NCBI RefSeq assembly: GCF_006716465.1
Contig: NZ_VFPB01000007.1
Span: 62,001 to 126,000, forward strand
DNA from: Pseudoxanthomonas sp. 3HH-4
Lineage (GTDB): Bacteria > Pseudomonadota > Gammaproteobacteria > Xanthomonadales > Xanthomonadaceae
Direction: 5' to 3'
DNA: 64,000 bases
Shown here piece after piece: positions 10,018 to 21,897 of the stretch. The notes beneath the pieces were generated by a model that was given only the letters and a program-made list of their open reading frames with translations, made no database searches and was not told the DNA's origin. Within the stretch, counting starts at the first letter, position 1; every line of letters begins with the position of its first letter. Position numbers and translations under genes: made by a program.

Positions 10018-10440
10018 ATGACGAATGTGTCCCTACAACGTGCCGGCATCGCCATTGCCAGTCTGGCAGGCATGTCGGCATTGGTGGCTGGCGTCTGGCT
10101 GCTGCGTACATTCGACCCCAACGCGGTGGGCAATCCTTTTCCTGCCTGCCTGTTCAAGACTCTTACCGGCTTCTACTGCGCAGGCTGCGGCGCCACCCGC
10201 GCGCTCCACGCCCTGGTGCACGGCGATATAGGCAAGGCGTTCTCCATGAACCCCCTGCTGGTGTCCGTGCTGCCGCTCCTTCCGGTGCTGGCGGCCTGGT
10301 CGCTGGGCTGGCGTCCCGCGTGGCTCCATCCGTTCGTGCAGCGCGTCTCTTCCCCTATCCTGTGGCTGCTTTTGCTCTCGGGATTCTGGATTCTCCGCAA
10401 CCTGCCCTGGATACCGTTCGCCTGGTTGGCGCCGGGCTGA
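10018..10440 (+). CDS. DUF2752 family membrane protein
   Basis: The 140-residue protein contains the DUF2752 signature FKTLTGFYCAGCGATRALHA, with a CxxCG motif after the first membrane helix, and about three hydrophobic segments. I start at the ATG at 10018, four bases after the preceding stop; an in-frame ATG at 9988 would overlap that gene. DUF2752 proteins are often found beside CD225/TM2-type genes, as here. The role is not known. Confidence 0.82.
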   Translation: MTNVSLQRAGIAIASLAGMSALVAGVWLLRTFDPNAVGNPFPACLFKTLTGFYCAGCGATRALHALVHGDIGKAFSMNPLLVSVLPLLPVLAAWSLGWRPAWLHPFVQRVSSPILWLLLLSGFWILRNLPWIPFAWLAPG

Positions 10441-10525
10441 CGCCTGTTGCACGCTGCCCTTGCGATCACCGTCCACTTACGCTTCCACCCCCCCAAACCC
10501 TCAACATCCTCAAGGAGCCAAGCAC

Positions 10526-10795
10526 ATGAACACGAATTCGCAGTACGTCCCCAACCATCTGGTGTGGGCGATCCTCTCCACCCTGTTCTGCTGCCTGCCC
10601 CTCGGCATCGTTTCGATCGTGTTCGCCGCCCAAGTCAACGGCAAACTGGCCGTGGGCGACATGGCGGGCGCGCAAGAGGCATCGGACAAGGCGAAGAAGT
10701 GGGCCATGTGGTCCGCGATCGCGGGCGTGTCGCTGGCGGTGCTCTACATCATCTTCATTTTCGCGATGGGCGGCATGGCAGCAATGTCCCAGTAA
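10526..10795 (+). CDS. CD225/dispanin-type small membrane protein (copy 3)
   Basis: This 89-residue protein starts at the ATG at 10526 after AAGGAG. Its segment YVPNHLVWAILSTLFCCLPL is the same as in copy 1 and the following CD225 loop is almost the same, but the tail differs. It is the last gene before a strong rho-independent terminator, so the four-gene cluster 9332-10795 probably ends here. Confidence 0.8.
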   Translation: MNTNSQYVPNHLVWAILSTLFCCLPLGIVSIVFAAQVNGKLAVGDMAGAQEASDKAKKWAMWSAIAGVSLAVLYIIFIFAMGGMAAMSQ

Positions 10796-10815
10796 GGGAC
10801 ACCGCGTCAAAGCGC

Positions 10816-10843
10816 AAAAAAGCCCGCTCCTGCGGGCTTTTTT
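10816..10843 (+). terminator. Rho-independent terminator after the CD225 cluster
   Basis: A seven-pair stem AGCCCGC / GCGGGCT with a four-base loop is preceded by A6 and followed by T6, so it can act in both directions. It separates the CD225 cluster from the convergent ampE gene. Confidence 0.9.
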
Positions 10844-10855
10844 CATTCGCGGCCG

Positions 10856-11749
10856 TCAGCTGACCCAGCCACCGATCACGAACACCGCGAGCAGTGCCAG
10901 CCACAGCAACAGGATGCGCCAGACCAGGCTCATCGCGTCGCGCAGCTCGGGCAGTTCGCGCATGGCCTGGACCATGCCTTCCTCGGCGTATTCCTCCGCT
11001 TCCTCGGCCAGTTCGCAGCGCACGCTGGCGCGCGCGACATAGCCCAGGAATCCGGTGCCCAGCTGGAAACGGGTGCCGCCGGCTTCGCGCCAAGCGGTGA
11101 ACACCGTATCGAAGTTGCCGACCAGCGCCATCGCCAGCGTCATCAGCTGCGCGACAGGCCAGTCCAGTACGGTCTTCAACGCGCGCGCGCCAAGGCGATT
11201 CTCTTCGGGCAACGTCGAGGCGCATTCGTCCTGCGTCGCCAATACCGACAGGCGATAGAGCACCGCGCCGACCGGGCCCAGCAGCAGGAACCAGAACAGC
11301 ACGCCGAACCAGCGCTGCATCGCGTTGACGAACACCGCCTCCACCAGCGCGGGCCCATCCAGCGTCGCTGCTTCGCCAGTCAGCCCGAGCCGGGCGATCG
11401 CGGCGCGACGGGTGGATGCATCGTGCGCATCGATGACCGCCTCGACATCCACATCCAGGTCCCGTGGACCCCAGGCATAGACCAGGACCACGATGTCGAA
11501 CAGCAGGCCGGGCAACCCGTACAGGGGACCATCGAGCATCCATTGCAGCAGCGCGACCACCAGCAACACCGGCACCATGGCCAATACGATGCCGTAGCGC
11601 GCCTGCCAGACGCCCGCGCCGCCGGAGCGCTCGCCCAGCCAGCGTAACCATGCGCCATACCATGCGTACTGGCGGAACGATGCGACCAGCGCGGGTGCCA
11701 CATGCCCCAGCACCAGCGCAAGCACGACGGCGACGAGCGTGATCGACAT
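10856..11749 (-). CDS. ampE: AmpE-like inner-membrane regulatory protein
   Basis: AmpE is an inner-membrane protein linked with AmpD in beta-lactamase regulation and cell-wall recycling. The 297-residue protein has about four membrane segments: the N-terminus (MSITLVAVVLALVLG), about 55-75, a central pair near 150-165, and the C-terminus (LLLWLALLAVFVIGGWVS). Length and layout fit AmpE. ampD, its usual partner, is not adjacent; nudC lies 38 bases upstream on the same strand. Confidence 0.82.
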   Translation of the reverse strand: MSITLVAVVLALVLGHVAPALVASFRQYAWYGAWLRWLGERSGGAGVWQARYGIVLAMVPVLLVVALLQWMLDGPLYGLPGLLFDIVVLVYAWGPRDLDVDVEAVIDAHDASTRRAAIARLGLTGEAATLDGPALVEAVFVNAMQRWFGVLFWFLLLGPVGAVLYRLSVLATQDECASTLPEENRLGARALKTVLDWPVAQLMTLAMALVGNFDTVFTAWREAGGTRFQLGTGFLGYVARASVRCELAEEAEEYAEEGMVQAMRELPELRDAMSLVWRILLLWLALLAVFVIGGWVS

Positions 11750-11787
11750 GCAATTCCTCCGAGCCGGGATTCTAGCGCGGCTGCCTG

Positions 11788-12762
11788 TTAATGCCCGGTC
11801 TTGTCGGGGATCTTCGAGTCGCGCGTCGCGCGCATGCCGGCATGCCAGTGTTCTATCAGCGCGCGCGCGATGGAGATGGACGGCGACAGCAGCAGCCCAT
11901 CGCCCGTGTTGTCGTCTCCTCGCGCGAGTGCCGCATCGATCTCGTCGAACGTGAACCAGCGCGCGTCCTCGAGTTCGCCGTCCACCTGGGGCGGATCGGG
12001 TTCTGCATCGGCGCAGAAGCCCAGCATCAGCGCGCCCGGGAACGGCCACGGCTGTGCGCCGAGGTAGCGGCAATCGCGTACCCGCACCTGCGCTTCTTCG
12101 AGCACTTCGCGGGCAACGGTCTGCTCCAGCGTCTCGCCGGGCTCCACGAAGCCCGCGATGACCGAGTAGCGACGCGGCGGCCACGATGCCTGCCGGCCCA
12201 GCAGCAGGCGCTCGCCATCGCTGACCGCCACGATGACGGCAGGATCCACGCGCGGATAATGATCCTTCCCGCACTGCGTGCAATGGGCGATGTAACCCGC
12301 GCGGCGGAACGTGATGGCGCCGCCGCATGCGCTGCAGAATTGTGTCGACGACTGCCAGTGCAACAGGGCTCGCGCCATGGCGAACACGCCTGACGCGAAG
12401 GCAGGCCACGCCGCGGCTGCGGGCCGCAGATCCAGCCATGACGGCGCCTGCACTGCATGGTGCCGGGCATGCGCCGCGAACCATGCCACGCCGTCCTTCA
12501 GGCCCAGGAACAGGCTCGCGCCCGGCCCACCGCCGAGCGACGCACCTTCAGGTGCCAGCAGCTTGCCGTCCACGTCGACCATGGCGCGCCCGTCATCGTC
12601 CAGCAACATCACGCGGGCGGCCGGCCACAACGCGGTCAACGCCCCGGTGTCGTCGCGCAGCGCGTCGGCGCGATCCAGCGTATCGCCCGCGAAGGCGAAG
12701 CCGGTGAGCGGCGTGCCAGAGGAGACGGGACCTGTCACGGAACGCGGCAGGCCGGCATTCAC
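11788..12762 (-). CDS. nudC: NAD+ diphosphatase / NAD-capped RNA hydrolase NudC
   Basis: NudC cleaves NAD(H) to NMN and AMP and can remove NAD caps from RNA. The 324-residue protein has an N-terminal NUDIX-like domain, a zinc ribbon with C143/C146 (CSACG) and C161/C164 (CTQCG), and a Nudix box at 204-226 beginning [11 protein letters not shown] and ending REVLEEAQV. The NudC-specific region after the box reads [13 protein letters not shown], close to the classic SQPWPFP tag. Its start overlaps the erpA stop by four bases, so translation is probably coupled. Confidence 0.95.
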   Translation of the reverse strand: MNAGLPRSVTGPVSSGTPLTGFAFAGDTLDRADALRDDTGALTALWPAARVMLLDDDGRAMVDVDGKLLAPEGASLGGGPGASLFLGLKDGVAWFAAHARHHAVQAPSWLDLRPAAAAWPAFASGVFAMARALLHWQSSTQFCSACGGAITFRRAGYIAHCTQCGKDHYPRVDPAVIVAVSDGERLLLGRQASWPPRRYSVIAGFVEPGETLEQTVAREVLEEAQVRVRDCRYLGAQPWPFPGALMLGFCADAEPDPPQVDGELEDARWFTFDEIDAALARGDDNTGDGLLLSPSISIARALIEHWHAGMRATRDSKIPDKTGH

Positions 12763-13145
12763 ATGCTGAAACTGCTGCCGCAGCCGCAGGTGGTCTTGGC
12801 GTTGGGGTTGCGGATGACGAACTGCGCACCCTGCAGGCTTTCGCTGTAATCCACTTCCGCGCCCATCAGGTACTGCAGGCTCAGCGGATCGACCAGCAGC
12901 GACACGCCATCGGTATCCACGGCAACATCGTCGTCGGCACGGTTCTCGTCGAACTCGAACCCGTACTGGAAGCCCGAACAGCCGCCGCCCTGGATATAGA
13001 CGCGCAAGGCCAAGGCATCGTTGCCTTCTTCCTGGACCAGCTCGCGCACCTTGGCCGCCGCGGCAGGCGTGAAGTTCAGCGGCCGATCGATGGACTGGTA
13101 GTCCGGAGCGGCGGCTGCGGTCGGCAGGGAAACGACAGTGGTCAT
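12759..13145 (-). CDS. erpA: Iron-sulfur cluster insertion protein ErpA
   Basis: ErpA is an A-type carrier that delivers Fe-S clusters to apoproteins. The 128-residue protein has the three cluster-binding cysteines C56 ([11 protein letters not shown]) and C120/C122 (TTCGCGSSF). The N-terminal extension of about 20 residues is Ala/Pro-rich. It lies upstream of, and overlaps, nudC. Confidence 0.96.
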   Translation of the reverse strand: MTTVVSLPTAAAAPDYQSIDRPLNFTPAAAAKVRELVQEEGNDALALRVYIQGGGCSGFQYGFEFDENRADDDVAVDTDGVSLLVDPLSLQYLMGAEVDYSESLQGAQFVIRNPNAKTTCGCGSSFSM

Positions 13146-13182
13146 GGCGGAAGGATGGGGGCTGGCGGGAGGCAGTTCAAGC

Positions 13183-13911
13183 TCAACGTGTGCCGGTGCT
13201 GCCTTCGCCTGCGCCTTCCTTGGCCGCCGCCTGCGCCCACGGGAACGATTGCTCGACGGCTGCGCCGCTCTGCGGCACCACGCGGGCGATCACGCGGACG
13301 GGCTTGAAACCCGGCGGCAGCAGCAGATCGCCTTCGACCTGCTGGAAGTACTTGAACGAATACGGCACGCCGGGCGCATTGGGCTGCTGCCGCAGATCGG
13401 CCCACCCCAGGCGGCGCAGCTTGCCCGCCTCGGTGCCCTCCACCGATACCAGCAGGCGGCCGGCGTTGACGGCGCCGCGATTGAGGTTCTGCGTCAGCGT
13501 GGCGGTGAAGTGCCACGCCTGCTCGTCCTGCGGCTGCAGCGTGAGCTCGTGCACCGACAGGCCACGGCGCTGCGCGGTGGCACCGACGAAACGCTCGTAG
13601 AAGGCCACGTCGGCGCGCAGGCCGGCGATTTCCTCATCGCGTTCGGACAGCGTCGCCTGCAGGTCGCGGTTGGCGTCGCGGCTGATCTGGTCCGAGCGTG
13701 CCAGCGTGGCGCTTCGCTGCTCCAGCATCTCGATGCGCCGCTGCTGCTCGCGCGACTGCGCTGCCGTGGGGGCTTCGCCCGCATGGCGCGCGAATACTTC
13801 CCAGAGGCCCCAGCCGCCAAACGAAAGCGCCGCCACCAACACGGCGATCAACACCGGCCACCCCACCAGCCTGGGCGGCGGGACACTTGGCGGTACGGGC
13901 TGGGGATTCAT
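13183..13911 (-). CDS. Membrane-anchored coiled-coil protein, DUF6776-like (copy 1)
   Basis: The 242-residue protein has a Pro-rich cytoplasmic start, one membrane segment (about 17-36, [20 protein letters not shown]), a coiled coil of about 50-110 ([20 protein letters not shown]), and a C-terminal beta-rich domain. It is clearly homologous to the gene at 14393-15136: both share [24 protein letters not shown] and YSF.YFQQ..G...LPPGF. The two copies flank a bactofilin gene on the same strand, which suggests a role in the envelope or in filament anchoring. No biochemical function is known to me. Confidence 0.8.
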   Translation of the reverse strand: MNPQPVPPSVPPPRLVGWPVLIAVLVAALSFGGWGLWEVFARHAGEAPTAAQSREQQRRIEMLEQRSATLARSDQISRDANRDLQATLSERDEEIAGLRADVAFYERFVGATAQRRGLSVHELTLQPQDEQAWHFTATLTQNLNRGAVNAGRLLVSVEGTEAGKLRRLGWADLRQQPNAPGVPYSFKYFQQVEGDLLLPPGFKPVRVIARVVPQSGAAVEQSFPWAQAAAKEGAGEGSTGTR

Positions 13912-13959
13912 GGTCGCAGGATAGCGCGACCGATCCCAGCGGGCTCTGAATGCCCCCCG

Positions 13960-14391
13960 TCAGGCGTCGGCCGTAGCCCACGCTTCCGGCAAGGCGGCAC
14001 CATCATGCGACGGCGATCCCGCAGGCAGGGCATCCGCATGCACCAGGCGCCCAGTCAACTGCGCGCCCGCACTCATCTCGACGACCTTGTAATGCAGGTT
14101 GCCCTGCACGCGCGCCTTGGCGGCCAGCTCGATCCGGTCGAAGGCGTGCACATCGCCGGTCATGCGGCCGTTGATGACCACCACGGGCACCTGCACTTCG
14201 CCTTCGATGCTGCCCTGCTCGGCCAGCGTCAACACGGCGCGCTCCCCGGCTTCGGCGATGACCTTGCCCTGGATATGGCCTTCCACGTACAGGCCGCCAC
14301 TGAACACCACGTCGCCACGGATGGTGACCTGCGGCCCGATGAGCGTGTCGATGGCGCCCACGTCGGGGCGGATGGGCTTGGTCTTGAACAT
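13960..14391 (-). CDS. Bactofilin-family cytoskeletal protein
   Basis: Bactofilins self-assemble without nucleotide into filaments that position envelope enzymes. The ATG at 14391 (after GGAGG) gives 143 residues starting MFKTKPIRPD. The central beta-helical DUF583 core is evident (TIRGDVVFSGGLYVEGHIQG, GEVQVPVVVINGRMTGDVHA). The Pro-rich and Ala-rich ends are disordered, as is usual in the family. The gene is one base from the stop of the upstream coiled-coil gene, so the two are translated together. Confidence 0.93.
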   Translation of the reverse strand: MFKTKPIRPDVGAIDTLIGPQVTIRGDVVFSGGLYVEGHIQGKVIAEAGERAVLTLAEQGSIEGEVQVPVVVINGRMTGDVHAFDRIELAAKARVQGNLHYKVVEMSAGAQLTGRLVHADALPAGSPSHDGAALPEAWATADA

Positions 14392-14392
14392 T

Positions 14393-15136
14393 TCACTTGC
14401 CTCCTGCGGCTGTGGCGGTCTTCCAGTCGAAGGCCTGTTCCACCGCCGCGTCTCCGCCATTCAGCGTCACCTTGACGCGCTGAGGCGTGAACCCGGGCGG
14501 CAGCATCACGTTGCCATCCAACTGCTGGAAATATCGGAAAGAGTAGGTCTGTCCCGGCGCGCTGCGCTGCTGGTGCAGTTCGTCCCACTGCACCGCGGCC
14601 AGCTTGCCTTCGCGCACGCCTTCCACGGCGAAGCGCATCTGGCCCTGGCTGATCGCGCCACGGTTCAGCGTCTGCGTCAGCATGATCTGGTAACGCCAGG
14701 TTCCGCCCGCCTCAGGTGCGAATTCGGCCACATGCACGCTCAGGCCCTTGCGCTGGCTGGTCGAACCGACCAGCCGCTCATAGAACGCCACATCGGCCCG
14801 CAACGCAGCGATCTCCTCATCACGTTCGGCCAGCGCATCCTGCACTTCGGCGTTGGCCGCACGGCTGATCTGATCGGAGCGGGTGAGCGTCGACTCGCGC
14901 TGGCGCAGGTTGCGCAGTTCGCCGCGCACTATGGCCAGCTCACGTTCCGCCTGTACGCGATTGGCATCGGCCTTCGCCAATCGCGGTGCGGCGGTGTAGC
15001 TGGCGGCGAACCACATGGCCACCAGACTGCCTGCCCAAGCCAGGCCGAACAGCAAGGAGGCTCCACGACGACGCACAGCCGCGTCACGCGGCACAACCCT
15101 GAAGCGAGATGGAGCAGGTGCAGACATGACGGACAT
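14393..15136 (-). CDS. Membrane-anchored coiled-coil protein, DUF6776-like (copy 2)
   Basis: The ATG at 15136 gives 247 residues; ATG 15127 is an equal alternative. One membrane segment (about 25-45) follows a basic N-terminus. A long coiled coil (about 50-125, including RSDQISRAANAEVQDALAER) is followed by a C-terminal beta-rich domain with TYSFRYFQQLDGNVMLPPGF. It is the paralogue of 13183-13911 and sits directly upstream of the bactofilin gene. I infer that it might act as a membrane partner of the bactofilin; no data here prove it. Confidence 0.8.
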   Translation of the reverse strand: MSVMSAPAPSRFRVVPRDAAVRRRGASLLFGLAWAGSLVAMWFAASYTAAPRLAKADANRVQAERELAIVRGELRNLRQRESTLTRSDQISRAANAEVQDALAERDEEIAALRADVAFYERLVGSTSQRKGLSVHVAEFAPEAGGTWRYQIMLTQTLNRGAISQGQMRFAVEGVREGKLAAVQWDELHQQRSAPGQTYSFRYFQQLDGNVMLPPGFTPQRVKVTLNGGDAAVEQAFDWKTATAAGGK

Positions 15137-15225
15137 GCGGCATGCGGCGCTCAGCCGACAGCCAGACGGGACCCCTATACTCGCCGCAGTGGCGCGAGCC
15201 CATGAGTCTAACGGGAGTAGCCGGC

Positions 15226-15846
15226 ATGTCCGAAGCGCATCTTTTCGTAATTGGGATCCTGTTGGCATGGATGGCCGGGATCCGCGTCTATCTCACCGTT
15301 TTCGGGCTGGGCCTCGCCGGGGCACTGGGCTGGCTGGATCTGCCGCCCGCCTTGCAGGTGACCGAATCCTGGTGGGTGCTGGGGACCTCCGGCGCGCTTG
15401 CGCTGACCGAGTTCTTCGCCGACAAGATCCCGGGCGTGGACTCCGGCTGGGACCTGCTGCAGACCCTGGCCCGCGTGCCGGCAGGCGCGTTCCTCGCCGC
15501 CGCCACCCTGTCCCCGGATGGCCAACTCAGTGGCGGGGCGCTGGCGGCGGGTGCCGGCGTGGCGCTCACCAGCCATCTGCTGAAGAGCGGCTCACGTGCC
15601 CTGATGAACACCTCGCCCGAGCCGGTCAGCAACTGGACCGCCTCGGTGGCGGAAGATGCCGTGGTCGTGGGCGGCCTCGCGATGGCCTTTGCGCACCCCT
15701 GGATTGCGTTGTTCCTTGTGATCGGAGTGTCGCTGCTCATCGCGCTGGCGGTCTGGTGGGTCTGGCGCAGCGTGTCGCGCGGACTGAAACGCTTGCTGCA
15801 GACAGCGCCTTCAGCTCCCGTGTCGCCCCCGACCTCCGGCCCGTGA
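15226..15846 (+). CDS. DUF4126 family membrane protein
   Basis: The ATG at 15226 (GGGAG upstream) gives a 206-residue, strongly hydrophobic protein with about five membrane segments. The DUF4126 landmarks are RVYLTVFGLGLAGALGWLDL near the N-terminus and ALTEFFADKIPGVDSGWD. The function of the family is unknown. It is divergently transcribed from the coiled-coil gene at 15136. Confidence 0.85.
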   Translation: MSEAHLFVIGILLAWMAGIRVYLTVFGLGLAGALGWLDLPPALQVTESWWVLGTSGALALTEFFADKIPGVDSGWDLLQTLARVPAGAFLAAATLSPDGQLSGGALAAGAGVALTSHLLKSGSRALMNTSPEPVSNWTASVAEDAVVVGGLAMAFAHPWIALFLVIGVSLLIALAVWWVWRSVSRGLKRLLQTAPSAPVSPPTSGP

Positions 15847-15928
15847 CAGGCGTCGGCGCATCGGGGATCATGGGTCTGCCTCACTCGTGAACTTCGTCGC
15901 ATAATGAGGCTCAGCTTGGGGAAGCCTG

Positions 15929-17830
15929 ATGTCCGCCATCGACTCCACATCCCGCCCGCAGGATGAGCCTTCACGCTCGCGCCTGCGTGCAGAAACCCCG
16001 CCGGCACATTATTGGCGCCGTTGGGTGGACGATGCCGCCCCCGAAGACGCGGCCGAACCCGGAGCCGGAGAGCCCGTCGAGATGACCAGCCAGTCCTCCA
16101 TCCCCCCCGAGCCGCCGGCAACATCCACACCTCCACGAGCCGCGGTTGCCGCGACGCCTGCTGGACCACCCTCTGAACCCGTCGATCCGGAATCGCCCTA
16201 CCGCGTGCTGATCGTCGAAGACGACCGCGGCCAAGCCCTGTTCGCCCAGAGCGTGCTGCATGGCGCTGGCATGCAGGCCGACGTGCAGATGCAGTCCGAT
16301 GGCCTGCTCGACGCCATGCGCCGCTTCCGTCCCGACCTGGTGCTGATGGACCTGCACATGCCCGGCCGTGATGGCATGTCGCTGACCATGCTGCTGCGGC
16401 AACAGCCTGAATACCTGCACTTGCCGATCGTTTTCCTGACCGGCGATCCGGACCCGGAACGCCAGTTCGAAGTACTGGAAAGCGGCGCGGACGACTTCCT
16501 CAACAAGCCGATCCGGCCCCGCCACCTGATCGCGGCGGTGTCCAACCGCATCCAGCGCGCGCGCCAGCGCAGCCAGGCCCAGCAGGCGCCGCGGCCCTCG
16601 CTCAACACCGATACCGGCCTGCCCACCCGTACCTTCGTGCTGCAGCAGCTCGGCGAGTCGTTGCAGCGGCAGGGGCGCGGCGGGCTGTTCTTCGTCGAGG
16701 TCAACAGCGCGCTGAGCCTGCGTGAACGCTACGGCTATGCGGTGTTCGAGCACCTGATGAGCCAGGCCGGGCGCCAGTTGGCTGCCGCTGCGTCGCCGCA
16801 CCCGGTGGCGCGATTGAACGACAACAGCTTCCTGATGCTGGCCGACAGCGTCGACGAGGCGACCCTGGCCGCCCTGGCACAGCAGTTGCGCGACGGACTT
16901 GCCGGGCATGACTTTGAAACCCGCCCCAACGAAGTGCTCAAGCTTCGCGGCTCGATCGGCTACACCGCGCTGTCCCTCGGCTTCGCCGACGCCGGCAGCG
17001 CGCTGGAGGCCATCGAACGCGCGGTGCTGCAGGCCCGCCTGAAGTCCGACAGCCTGGCCGAGTACATACCGGCCCAGGTCGACGACGACGCCCCGCGCAT
17101 CTCGCTGGAGGATGGCCAGTTCGAGCTGGCCTACCAGCCGATCGTGGCGGTGGCTGGCAACGACCAGGCGCAATACCAGGTGCTGTTGCGCATGCGCCAA
17201 CCCGACGGTTCCCTGTTGCCCGCGTCGCAGGTGATCCCGGCGGCCGAACTCGCGGGGGGTATCTCGCAGATCGACCACTGGGTGCTGGAACACGCGCTGT
17301 TCGTGCTGGCCGAGCGACAAGCGGCGGGACCGTCACTGCGCCTGTTCGTCTCGCAGTCGCCGCGCTCGCTGGCGCGCGAGTCGCATGCTCCGTGGCTGCT
17401 CGACGCGCTGCGTGCGCGCGGCATCGAGGGCACGTCGCTGGTCATCGACCTGCGCCTGTCCGACGCCCTGATCCATACCGTCACGCTGCGGCAGTTCTGC
17501 CAGCAACTGATGCCTGCAGGCGTGCAGTTCTGCCTCAGCCAGTTCGAGCCCGGAGTGGAAGCCGACGCCCTGCTGACGCAGCTGCCTCTGGGTTTCGTGC
17601 GTGTCTCCAGCAAGTACGCCAGCGCCCACGCCGATCCGGTCCTGCGCGACCAGTTGCGCGGGATCATCGACAACGCCCACCGCCAGGGCCTGCAGGTGAT
17701 CGGGCAGCAGATCGAAGATCCCCAGGCCGCAGCAGCCATGTGGATGGGCGGTGTCGACTTCATCCAGGGCAATCTGGTGCAGGCGGTCGGCAGCGAACTC
17801 GGTTTCGACTTCCACAACGCGGTGCTGTAA
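15929..17830 (+). CDS. Response regulator with degenerate GGDEF and EAL domains
   Basis: The 633-residue cytoplasmic protein has a Pro-rich start (1-88), a receiver domain (about 91-205; acidic pair D98/D99, phosphoacceptor D141 in LMDLHMPGRD, T171, K193), a GGDEF-like region without the GGDEF motif (about 218-375), and an EAL-like domain (about 395-625). In the EAL signature the Glu is lost (YQVLLRM), and the later catalytic acids are also not evident. It is therefore probably a c-di-GMP effector or scaffold, as with FimX-type proteins, and not an enzyme. It lies two bases before a hybrid histidine kinase that could phosphorylate it. Confidence 0.87.
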   Translation: MSAIDSTSRPQDEPSRSRLRAETPPAHYWRRWVDDAAPEDAAEPGAGEPVEMTSQSSIPPEPPATSTPPRAAVAATPAGPPSEPVDPESPYRVLIVEDDRGQALFAQSVLHGAGMQADVQMQSDGLLDAMRRFRPDLVLMDLHMPGRDGMSLTMLLRQQPEYLHLPIVFLTGDPDPERQFEVLESGADDFLNKPIRPRHLIAAVSNRIQRARQRSQAQQAPRPSLNTDTGLPTRTFVLQQLGESLQRQGRGGLFFVEVNSALSLRERYGYAVFEHLMSQAGRQLAAAASPHPVARLNDNSFLMLADSVDEATLAALAQQLRDGLAGHDFETRPNEVLKLRGSIGYTALSLGFADAGSALEAIERAVLQARLKSDSLAEYIPAQVDDDAPRISLEDGQFELAYQPIVAVAGNDQAQYQVLLRMRQPDGSLLPASQVIPAAELAGGISQIDHWVLEHALFVLAERQAAGPSLRLFVSQSPRSLARESHAPWLLDALRARGIEGTSLVIDLRLSDALIHTVTLRQFCQQLMPAGVQFCLSQFEPGVEADALLTQLPLGFVRVSSKYASAHADPVLRDQLRGIIDNAHRQGLQVIGQQIEDPQAAAAMWMGGVDFIQGNLVQAVGSELGFDFHNAVL

Positions 17831-17832
17831 CG

Positions 17833-20337
<2,505 letters not shown>

Positions 20338-20901
20338 TTCGGCTCGCCGATACGGTCGATCACCGACAGCTGCGTTTCCAGCCAGTCGATGTGCTCCTCT
20401 TCGGAATCGAGGATGTTCGCGAACAGCTGCCGGCTGACGTAGTCGGCCACCGATTCGCAGTACGCGATCGCCTCGCGCAGCAGCGGCAGCGCTTCCTGTT
20501 CCAGCGCCAGATCGCACTCCAGGATCTCGCGTGGGGTTTCGCCGATGCGCAGCTTGCCCAGCGCCTGGAAGTTGGGCAGCCCATCAAGGAACAGGATGCG
20601 CTCCGACAGCTTGTCGGCATGCTTCATCTCGTCGATGGATTCCTTGTACTCGTGCTCGGCCAGCTCCTTGAAGCCCCAGTTCTTCAGCATCTTGGCGTGC
20701 AGGAAGTACTGGTTGATCGCGGTGAGCTCGTTGTAGAGCGCCTTGTTGAGGTACTCGATGACCTTGGCGTCGCCTTTCATGGCCATGCTCCGTGGGCGGA
20801 AGAACGGCAAAGGTTAGCCCGTGCACGCGCGCCGTGACGGAACGCGAATCGTGATCATTCTGGAGGGATACCGTCCCCGCCGACAGGTGGTCGCGCGGAC
20901 G

Positions 20902-21114
20902 TCAGGCTGCGTGCGAGAGCGTCAGGATGGGAAACAGCGGCTCACGCGACGCAGGTTGCGCGGCCTGCAGTACGTCCATCGCCATGTCCAGACAGCTGCC
21001 GCAGTTGGCGCCCGCGCCCGTGCGCATGGTCAGCTCGGCCACGGTGGCGCATCCCGCGGCGGCGGCTTCACGGATCTGGCGGTCGGTCACGCCGTTGCAG
21101 ATGCAGACGTACAC
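20902..21114 (-). CDS. bfd: Bacterioferritin-associated ferredoxin Bfd
   Basis: Bfd is a small [2Fe-2S] protein that reduces the bacterioferritin core to release stored iron. The 70-residue product has all four cluster ligands: C4 and C6 (MYVCICNGVTD) and C38 and C41 (GANCGSCLDM). The start is a GTG at 21114 with no strong Shine-Dalgarno, which may keep expression low. A Fur-like site lies about 60 bases upstream, consistent with induction under iron starvation. Confidence 0.92.
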   Translation of the reverse strand: MYVCICNGVTDRQIREAAAAGCATVAELTMRTGAGANCGSCLDMAMDVLQAAQPASREPLFPILTLSHAA

Positions 21115-21170
21115 GGTGGCGGTGGCAGTGCGGCGGGCACGGGATGGCCCGACGCCATTTCACCCAAGAT

Positions 21171-21189
21171 GAGAATGATTGTCAATTCT
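21171..21189 (-). promoter_or_regulatory. Fur-box-like operator upstream of bfd
   Basis: GAGAATGATTGTCAATTCT matches the Fur consensus GATAATGATAATCATTATC at 12 of 19 positions. It lies upstream of bfd and overlaps the last codons of rppH. Confidence 0.5.
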
Positions 21190-21781
21190 TGACGGGTTCG
21201 CCGGTACCGCCCCGTTTACGTGCCGGCCGGTCACGGCCACGCCAGCGGTTCCCGTCCACCGAAGCCCGGGGGGCGGGCAGTTGCGGGGGGATCGCTTGCG
21301 GGCCCGCGACCCCGCGGGCGAACGAGGCCAAGTGCCCCAGTGCGCTGGCGTACACGCGACGCTTGAACATGACCACGTGTTCGAGCGGATACCAGAAATC
21401 CACCCAGCGCCAATGATCGAATTCAGGGCTCTCGGTGAGGTCCAGGCGGACGTGGGCTTCGTCGCCGACCAGGCGCAGCAGGAACCAGACCTGCTTCTGG
21501 CCGATGCAGACCTGGCGTTCGTTGCGGCGGATGGCGCGGGACGGCAGGCGATAGCGCAGCCAGCCGGGCGTGACGCCCAGAACTTCCACATGTTCGGGCA
21601 ACAGGCCGGTTTCTTCGCGCAACTCGCGGTACATGGCCTCGACCGGGGTCTCGTCCGTGTTCATGCCGCCCTGCGGGAACTGCCAGCCATCCCGGCGCAC
21701 GCGCCGTGCCCAGAACACCCGGCCATCAGGCCGCATCAACACGATGCCGACATTGGGTCGGTAGCCGTCCGGATCGATCAC
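21182..21781 (-). CDS. rppH: RNA pyrophosphohydrolase RppH
   Basis: RppH removes pyrophosphate from the 5' triphosphate of mRNAs and so triggers decay. The 199-residue protein begins [15 protein letters not shown], as in other RppH proteins, and the Nudix box spans about 38-59 ([20 protein letters not shown]). The C-terminal 40 residues are basic and low-complexity ([11 protein letters not shown]), possibly RNA-binding. Confidence 0.95.
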   Translation of the reverse strand: MIDPDGYRPNVGIVLMRPDGRVFWARRVRRDGWQFPQGGMNTDETPVEAMYRELREETGLLPEHVEVLGVTPGWLRYRLPSRAIRRNERQVCIGQKQVWFLLRLVGDEAHVRLDLTESPEFDHWRWVDFWYPLEHVVMFKRRVYASALGHLASFARGVAGPQAIPPQLPAPRASVDGNRWRGRDRPARKRGGTGEPVKN

Positions 21782-21855
21782 GATGCGGACTCCTAAAATC
21801 TACTGTCCCCGACTCTGCCACGCCCCGCCGCAGGCGACAAGCGCGGCCGCCCGGC

Positions 21856-21884
21856 TTGACAGGCAGGGGGTCGAAATGAAGAAT
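21856..21884 (+). promoter_or_regulatory. Promoter of the tRNA-Met gene
   Basis: A consensus -35 TTGACA (21856-21861) is followed at 17 bases by AAGAAT (21879-21884), 13 bases before the mature tRNA 5' end. Confidence 0.55.
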
Positions 21885-21897
21885 ACGCGGTTCACGC

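Noticed and set aside
15176..15181. TATACT as the promoter of the DUF4126 gene
   Set aside because: No -35 hexamer at a suitable distance; a single hexamer match is too weak to list.
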